DNA of 10,876 nt from Verrucomicrobiota bacterium (GTDB taxonomy: Bacteria > Verrucomicrobiota > Verrucomicrobiia > Limisphaerales > AV2): positions 1-10,876 of the forward strand of contig QHPW01000421.1 of assembly GCA_003219675.1 (NCBI GenBank), read 5' to 3'. The translations under genes and the position numbers were made by a program. Under the pieces are notes generated by a model, which searched no databases, was not told the origin of the DNA, and saw only the letters and a program-made list of their open reading frames with translations. Below, one piece after another: positions 7,205 through 10,876 of this stretch (position 1 is its first letter; each line of letters starts with the position of its first letter).

Positions 7205-7948
7205 ATGCCCCGCCTCGACCAGGCTCTTGTGGAACGCGGGTTGTGCGAAAGCCGGGAGAAGGCCAGGCGCGCCATCATGGCCGGCCTGGTCAAAATCAAT
7301 CGGCAGCCGGCGCGAAAACCAGGCGATCCTGCCGGGCCGGACGATCAGATCGAACTCGACGCCGTGGAAAAGTATGTCGGCCGCGGCGGTCACAAGCTTG
7401 AACACGGGTTGCAACATTTTCAACTCAGTGTTCAGGGTCTGACCGCGGTGGATATCGGCGCTTCCACCGGAGGCTTTACCGATTGCCTGCTGCAACGCGG
7501 CGCGAAGAAAGTTTTCGCCGTCGATGTCGGCCACGGTCAACTGGCCTGGAAACTCCGCCGGCATCCGCGCGTTGTGGTCATGGACAAAATCAACGCGCGC
7601 GATCTGGCACCGGCGAAGTTTCCGCAGCCGTTTCAGCCGGTGGACCTGGTCGTCATCGATTGCTCGTTCATTTCGCTCAGGAAGCTCCTTCCCGCCGCAG
7701 CCTCGGTTCTGCGAAGTTGCGGCACGATTGTGGCCCTCATCAAACCTCAGTTCGAAGCCGGCAAGGCGGAAGCGGACAAAGGCGCCGGGGTGATCACCGA
7801 TCCGCGGATCCACCGGCGCGTCCTGCGCGAACTGGAGGCATTTGTCGCGGCGGACGGACACCTGCGTTGGAAAGGAGTCACGGAATCGCCGCTGCTCGGG
7901 CCGGCTGGCAACAAGGAATTCCTGGCACTGCTTGAAAAAACTGGCTGA
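7205..7948 (+). CDS. tlyA: TlyA-family rRNA (cytidine-2'-O)-methyltransferase
   Basis: Predicted RNA methyltransferase placing 2'-O-methyl groups on ribosomal RNA; the mycobacterial TlyA modifies both 16S and 23S rRNA. The 247-residue product has the family layout: an N-terminal S4 RNA-binding domain (LDQALVERGLCESREKARRA, residues 4-23, through about 56), the linker with RGGHKL (60-65), then an FtsJ/RrmJ-like Rossmann fold with SAM motif AVDIGASTGGFTD (81-93), VFAVDVGHGQLAWKLR (103-118), IDCSFISLRKLLP (151-163), LIKPQFEAGK (168-177) and VTESPLLGPAGNKEF near the end. Candidates for the catalytic K-D-K-E set are K64, D152, K170 and the Glu of VTESP. The ATG at 7205 starts directly at the S4 domain; an in-frame ATG at 7136 would add 23 unconserved residues. 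The 3' end overlaps nadK by 17 bases. The haemolysin label sometimes given to this family is historical. Confidence 0.93.
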   Translation: MPRLDQALVERGLCESREKARRAIMAGLVKINRQPARKPGDPAGPDDQIELDAVEKYVGRGGHKLEHGLQHFQLSVQGLTAVDIGASTGGFTDCLLQRGAKKVFAVDVGHGQLAWKLRRHPRVVVMDKINARDLAPAKFPQPFQPVDLVVIDCSFISLRKLLPAAASVLRSCGTIVALIKPQFEAGKAEADKGAGVITDPRIHRRVLRELEAFVAADGHLRWKGVTESPLLGPAGNKEFLALLEKTG

Positions 7949-8852
7949 CAAAATCAAACGCGTTGGGCTTATCGCCAATTCGGAAAAGGTCAACTGCCGC
8001 CCGGCAGTGCAAAAGGCCGCCGCGATGATTTCAGAAGCCGGCCGGATCGTCCTGAGCGACAAAGTGACCGCCGATCTCGCCGGATTGAAGGCGACCGTAA
8101 GCGCAGACGCCCGCCGGCTGACCGAGCAGGCTGATTTGATCCTGGTTTTCGGCGGCGACGGCACGATGCTGCGCGTGGCGCGCGAAGTGGCCGGGTGCGA
8201 CACACCGATCCTCGGCATCAATGTGGGCGGCCTGGGCTTTTTGACGGCCGTGTCTTCGGACCAGCTCCCGAAAGCGCTGGCGAGCGTCTGGTCCGGACAT
8301 TTTGAAGTCGAACAACGGTGGTTGATCGAAGCCCGGGCACAAACCCAGGGCAAGACCGTCCAGCAGATCGCGCTGAACGACTTCGTCGTCAGCCGCGGCA
8401 CGGTTCCGCGCCTGATCGAACTGGAAGTCGGCGTGGACGGCGCGGTGTTGACGCATTATCGGTGCGACGGACTGATTGTCAGTTCACCCACCGGCTCGAC
8501 GGCCTATTCGCTTGCGGCGGGCGGCGCCATCGTCAGCCCGAATGCGGACGTGTTCACGTTGACTCCGATTTGTCCCCACACACTTTCGAATCGTTCGGTC
8601 ATCGTGAGCCTGAACTCCATCGTGCAGGTCAGAGTGTTGAGTCAGCGTATGGACACGATTTTGGCCGCCGACGGGCAGGTGCAAACCCAACTCGTGGCCG
8701 GAGACTCGGTGATGATCCGGCGCAGTCAACGGGCCGTGCGCCTGTTGCGGCTGGTCGGGAGTTCATTCTTCGAAACGCTCCGTCAGAAGCTGCACTGGAG
8801 CGGTTCGAACGTCTGGTGGGCCGGCAGTCCAAAGTCCGGAATTTGTGGTTAG
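7932..8852 (+). CDS. nadK: NAD kinase
   Basis: ATP-dependent (or polyphosphate-dependent) phosphorylation of NAD to NADP in the cytosol, the only route to NADP and usually essential. The 306-residue product shows the family motifs: GLIANSEK strand (12-19), GGDGTMLR (74-81), GINVGGLGFLT (95-105), the ALNDFVVSR block (147-155), DGLIVSSPTGSTAYSLAAGG (179-198) and PICPHTLSNRSVIV (212-225). No ATG stands in a sensible place; I chose the TTG at 7932, giving KKLADKIKRVG just before the first strand and a 17-base overlap with tlyA. An AAGGAA at 7913-7918 lies 13 bases upstream, somewhat far. Adjacent tlyA and nadK genes are known from other bacteria, which supports both calls. The C-terminus overlaps the LacI gene by eight bases. 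Start confidence is lower than that of the function. Confidence 0.93.
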   Translation: MKKLADKIKRVGLIANSEKVNCRPAVQKAAAMISEAGRIVLSDKVTADLAGLKATVSADARRLTEQADLILVFGGDGTMLRVAREVAGCDTPILGINVGGLGFLTAVSSDQLPKALASVWSGHFEVEQRWLIEARAQTQGKTVQQIALNDFVVSRGTVPRLIELEVGVDGAVLTHYRCDGLIVSSPTGSTAYSLAAGGAIVSPNADVFTLTPICPHTLSNRSVIVSLNSIVQVRVLSQRMDTILAADGQVQTQLVAGDSVMIRRSQRAVRLLRLVGSSFFETLRQKLHWSGSNVWWAGSPKSGICG

Positions 8853-9906
8853 ATTAAAAGACATTGCTGAACGGGCGGGCGTTTCGGTCATGACCGTCTC
8901 GAAAGTCCTGCGCGACGCGCCGGACATCTCCGCCGCCACCAAAGCCCGTGTTCGCGCCCTGGCGCAGCAAATGGGCTACGTGCCGGACTCGCTGGCCCAG
9001 GGATTGCGCACGCGAACGACCAAGCTGTTTGGGTTGATCGTTTCAGCGATGACCAACCCGATCTTCGCGCGCGTGGTGATGGCCATTGAAGAACGCGCGC
9101 ACGAACTTGGCTACGAGGTCATTCTCAGCCACACGTTGAACCTGTCCGAGCGCGAGGATAGTGCCATACGCCGGCTTATCTCGCGACGCGTGGACGGCCT
9201 TTTTATTTCCCCGGTTTACCGTCTCGGGACGGAGGCGCCGATTTACCAGGAACTCCATCGTTGCGGCATTCCCACGGTCATCCTCGGCCACGCCGCCCCG
9301 TTTTGCAGTCAGTTCGTCAACGTGGAGACCGATGACGTGCAGGGCAGTTACGTCGCCGCGCAACATTTGCTGGAACTCGGCCACAGACGCGTCGCCTTTT
9401 TCGCCGGCCCGCAGGTTTCGCCCTGGGCGCAGGAACGGTTCGAGGGCTATCGCCGCGCGCTGCGGGAAGCCGGCATCGAGGTGGAGGATAAACGGGTGTT
9501 CAACGCCGGCGGCACGATCGAGGAAGGCGAAAAGGCCGCGTTGCAGATGTTGAACGAAGGAACCGATGTCACCGCCGTCCAGGCGGTCAACGACCTTGTG
9601 GCCATCGGCGCGGCCACCGTCTTTTTGAACCAGGGAATCAATATCCCGGAAGAACTTTCCGTCGTCGGTTTCGGAAACGTACTTATGAGCCAGTATTTTC
9701 GCGTGCCGCTGACGACCATTCGCCAGCCGAAATTCCGACTCGGCGTCGCCGCGATGAATTCCATGCTCAAGCTCCTGCATGGGGAGCGTCCGGAACCCAA
9801 GCGACTTCCGGCGGAAATGGTTGTTCGCGCAAGCACGGCGGCCCCATCGACCGCCCACCGTGCTCACAAAAACCCGGTCGAGAAAGCGGAAACCAAGACC
9901 CTATGA
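8845..9906 (+). CDS. LacI-family transcriptional regulator
   Basis: One-component DNA-binding regulator, normally a dimer that binds a palindromic operator and a small ligand, typically a sugar. In the 353-residue product: helix-turn-helix LKDIAERAGVSVMTVSKVLR (4-23), hinge helix PDSLAQGLRT (47-56), then a periplasmic-binding-protein-like domain with FGLIVSAMTNPIFARVV (62-78), RRVDGLFISP, LELGHRRVAFFAG and LSVVGFGNVLMSQYFRVPLT. The C-terminal 25 residues after VVRASTAAP are low-complexity. The start is GTG at 8845, because no other start precedes the helix-turn-helix; it overlaps the nadK stop by eight bases. Location inside a nadK operon is unusual, since these regulators usually neighbour sugar genes, and none are here, so ligand and targets are unknown. 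The next gene overlaps by ATGA. Confidence 0.93.
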   Translation: MVRLKDIAERAGVSVMTVSKVLRDAPDISAATKARVRALAQQMGYVPDSLAQGLRTRTTKLFGLIVSAMTNPIFARVVMAIEERAHELGYEVILSHTLNLSEREDSAIRRLISRRVDGLFISPVYRLGTEAPIYQELHRCGIPTVILGHAAPFCSQFVNVETDDVQGSYVAAQHLLELGHRRVAFFAGPQVSPWAQERFEGYRRALREAGIEVEDKRVFNAGGTIEEGEKAALQMLNEGTDVTAVQAVNDLVAIGAATVFLNQGINIPEELSVVGFGNVLMSQYFRVPLTTIRQPKFRLGVAAMNSMLKLLHGERPEPKRLPAEMVVRASTAAPSTAHRAHKNPVEKAETKTL

Positions 9907-10322
9907 AACAAGCAGTCGCAGTAATCGTGATCGTGCTGGTCGTGTTCGGAGGAGGATACCTGTACGTGAAAAACAAGTCGCTCATGCCGATCGATCCCAA
10001 GGTCGCCGAGTTTCAAGCGGACGCGGACCGGCTGATCCAGGGGCTTCAACAGTACAAAGCGTTCTTCAAACACTACCCGACCGGCACCCCGGCCGAGATC
10101 TCCGCGGCGCTGTCCGGTCAGGCCGAGGGCAAGGTGGTCATCTTCGCGACCGCCAACGCCAAGAAAAATGACAAAGGCGAGATTGTGGACACCTGGGGAA
10201 CCCCGCTCCAGTTCTATTTCTCACACGACTCCGTAATGATCCGTTCGGCGGGACCGAACAAGGTCTGGGAGGACAGCCGGCACCCGTCCTCCGACGATTT
10301 GTACCGCACCGACACCAAGTAG
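9903..10322 (+). CDS. single-span membrane protein with pseudopilin (GspG)-like C-terminus
   Basis: 139-residue protein, function unknown. Residues 4-22 form one hydrophobic segment (AVAVIVIVLVVFGGGYLYV) followed by KNK, so an N-in, C-out inner-membrane anchor is likely. The rest is soluble: a helix DADRLIQGLQQYKAFFKHYP (40-59) followed by a small beta domain with DTWGTPLQFYF (96-106) and IRSAGPNKVWED (113-124). This helix-then-D-x-WG-x-P-x-x-F pattern recalls the globular part of GspG-type pseudopilins of type II secretion, but the prepilin peptidase motif (G followed by F/MTLIE) is absent, so it is probably not assembled into a pilus. It starts with an ATGA overlap on the LacI gene, so it is co-translated. 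It may relate functionally to the pil genes upstream, but that is inference. Confidence 0.65.
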   Translation: MKQAVAVIVIVLVVFGGGYLYVKNKSLMPIDPKVAEFQADADRLIQGLQQYKAFFKHYPTGTPAEISAALSGQAEGKVVIFATANAKKNDKGEIVDTWGTPLQFYFSHDSVMIRSAGPNKVWEDSRHPSSDDLYRTDTK

Positions 10323-10387
10323 TGGCGCGGCTTGCGGTAGAAAGCGTCGCGCAGGGAGTCACGTTTGGTTCGCGGCGGCATGTCCTC

Positions 10388-10462
10388 GGAGCGCCGGTCT
10401 CCGATCCGGCGCGTCGGTTGGGCTTCGCATTGCGCCGGGCCGGGGTCGGAGACCGGCGCTCC
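10388..10462. repeat. GC-rich palindromic repeat, copy A
   Basis: Long inverted repeat. The left arm 10388-10404 and right arm 10446-10462 are perfect 17-base complements (GGAGCGCCGGTCTCCGA). Pairing can continue with gaps through CCGGCGCG-type bases towards a loop near 10414-10431. The same arm sequence recurs in copy B at 10808-10876, so this is a dispersed element of the REP/RAYT type. It lies between the end of the LacI/membrane-protein operon and the aconitase-like tail. Confidence 0.85.
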
Positions 10463-10470
10463 AGTTTTTA
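10388..10470. terminator. possible bidirectional terminator built on repeat copy A
   Basis: For + strand transcription the 17-base-pair stem is followed after three bases by TTTTT (10465-10469), like an intrinsic terminator for the tlyA-nadK-lacI operon. The facing aconitase-like tail stops at 10470-10468, directly before the same hairpin, so the stem would also end minus-strand transcripts, although without a T-run on that side. Confidence 0.4.
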
Positions 10471-10548
10471 CGCTTTGGCCACCAGTTGTCGCAGCACATA
10501 AGGTAAAATGCCGCCGTGCTGGTAGTAATCAATCTCGATGCAGCGCGC
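10468..10548 (-). pseudogene. isolated C-terminal tail of an aconitate hydratase (AcnA-like)
   Basis: Translation of 10548 to 10468 gives 26 residues ending in IEIDYYQHGGILPYVLRQL plus VAKA and a TAA stop. The YYQHGGILPYVLRQL pattern is the characteristic last helix region of AcnA/IRP-type aconitases, the [4Fe-4S] enzymes that interconvert citrate and isocitrate. A TGA stands in frame immediately upstream (10551-10549), and the sequence further upstream is the end of a transposase, not aconitase. The roughly 870 residues expected before this tail, with the cluster cysteines, are therefore absent here. It is a remnant, either cut off from a gene lying beyond the window by the mobile element or left by a deletion. 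It was identified from memory of the family's C-terminus, without a search. Confidence 0.7.
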
Positions 10549-10613
10549 TCAACGCCGGCAACACACTGGCTCATTTATTCAATCGGAAAGATTGACCGCC
10601 TGGAGCCTTGCTG

Positions 10614-10876
10614 TCACTCGCCCGCCACCCCGCGTCCCGGCAAAACCAGCCGGCCAAATTCATCTCGAAACCTTGCACTGCTGAACGGCCAATCTGTTGC
10701 CGTCCGGCACAAGTTCGTCTTCACCGGGTTGTTCTCAATGTAACGAACGGCTTTTCGTTCCTGTTCCTCCTCGCGCATGAACGTGTCCCAGTATTCGCGC
10801 TGCCATTGGAGCGCCGGCCTCAGACCCGGCGCGTCGGCGGCATTTGACGCAACACGCCGGGTCGGAGACCGGCGCT
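10614..10876 (-). pseudogene. C-terminal part of a REP-associated tyrosine (Y1-type) transposase
   Basis: Reading the minus strand from the window edge to a TGA at 10616-10614 gives one open frame of 86 codons. Its core, WQREYWDTFMREEEQ followed by RKAVRYIENNPVKTNLC and DWPFSSARF, is the conserved C-terminal region of RAYT-type transposases (Y1/TnpA_REP superfamily), which mobilise or maintain palindromic REP elements. The HUH and catalytic tyrosine parts would lie upstream, outside the window, so completeness cannot be judged. The first 23 or so residues (RRSPTRRVASNAADAPGLRP...) are simply the translated hairpin repeat copy B, so the repeat sits in frame inside or directly at the edge of this coding region. 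The gene ends 65 bases before the aconitase-like tail. Confidence 0.75.
10808..10876. repeat. GC-rich palindromic repeat, copy B (reaches the window edge)
   Basis: Inverted repeat of the same family as copy A. The right arm 10855-10876 is complementary to 10810-10831 at 20 of 22 positions, with two mismatches where the left arm reads GGCCTCAG instead of GGTCTCCG. The loop is about 23 bases (10832-10854). The right arm is cut by the window end and probably continues by CC as in copy A. Copies A and B are 345 bases apart and bracket the aconitase-like tail and the transposase end. Confidence 0.85.

Noticed and set aside
6560..8401. Minus-strand open frame of 613 codons across three genes
   Set aside because: It runs antisense to the second pilT-like gene's end, the pseudo-receiver, tlyA and nadK, all with clear motifs or good operon spacing. 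Long antisense frames are expected in GC-rich coding DNA, and its product shows no recognisable motif.
10323..10387. Imperfect stem GCGCGGC / GCGTCGCGC after the membrane-protein gene as a terminator
   Set aside because: The arms pair poorly and no T-run follows; the repeat hairpin just downstream is a far better candidate.
10388..10876. CRISPR array
   Set aside because: There are only two copies, each an internally palindromic 70-75-base unit, 345 bases apart with coding debris between them; no regular spacers.

Overview
This is a gene-dense, GC-rich bacterial window, probably from a Verrucomicrobiota genome close to the Pedosphaera/Limisphaerales lineage. That guess rests on three things: two PilT-type ATPases in tandem followed by a small CheY-like protein, the style of the GC-rich palindromic repeats with a REP-associated tyrosine transposase (RAYT) remnant at the right end, and the mix of families. 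It is recalled family knowledge plus inference, not a database result. Several genes seem to use GTG or TTG starts, and Shine-Dalgarno sequences are mostly weak.

Left part (1-4283), housekeeping and poorly characterised genes on both strands. First comes a HAD-superfamily hydrolase (+). Next are an unrecognised 71-residue basic protein (-) and a Tat-exported calcineurin-like phosphoesterase (-). Diverging from the phosphoesterase are a thioredoxin-like [2Fe-2S] ferredoxin (+) and a DUF2784 membrane protein (+). The DUF2784 gene overlaps tail-to-tail by 13 bases with a MidA/NDUFAF7-type methyltransferase (-).

Middle (4360-7102), a motility-type ATPase operon (+). The first gene is a canonical PilT broken by a frame change near 4668, where about 15 residues expected between the N-terminal domain and the Walker A region are also missing. 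It is followed by an intact, divergent PilT/PilU-like paralogue and a CheY-like pseudo-receiver that lacks the usual phosphoacceptor. Together they look like the motor and possible control part of a type IV pilus system whose structural genes are elsewhere.

Right-middle (7205-10322), four tightly packed + strand genes: a TlyA-type rRNA 2'-O-methyltransferase, NAD kinase, a LacI-family regulator, and a single-span membrane protein with a GspG/pseudopilin-like C-terminus. The last three genes each overlap the one before by 17, 8 and 4 bases, which suggests translational coupling.

Right end (10323-10876), no intact gene. It holds two copies of a long GC-rich hairpin repeat, the isolated last 26 codons of an aconitase-like gene (-), and the C-terminal end of a RAYT transposase (-) whose reading frame runs through one of the hairpins. 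This is the clearest accessory or mobile part of the window. I see no CRISPR array, rRNA, tRNA, defence island or obvious new multi-gene system. The best candidates for new biology are the pilT-pilT-pseudo-receiver cassette and the hairpin/RAYT/aconitase-tail junction.
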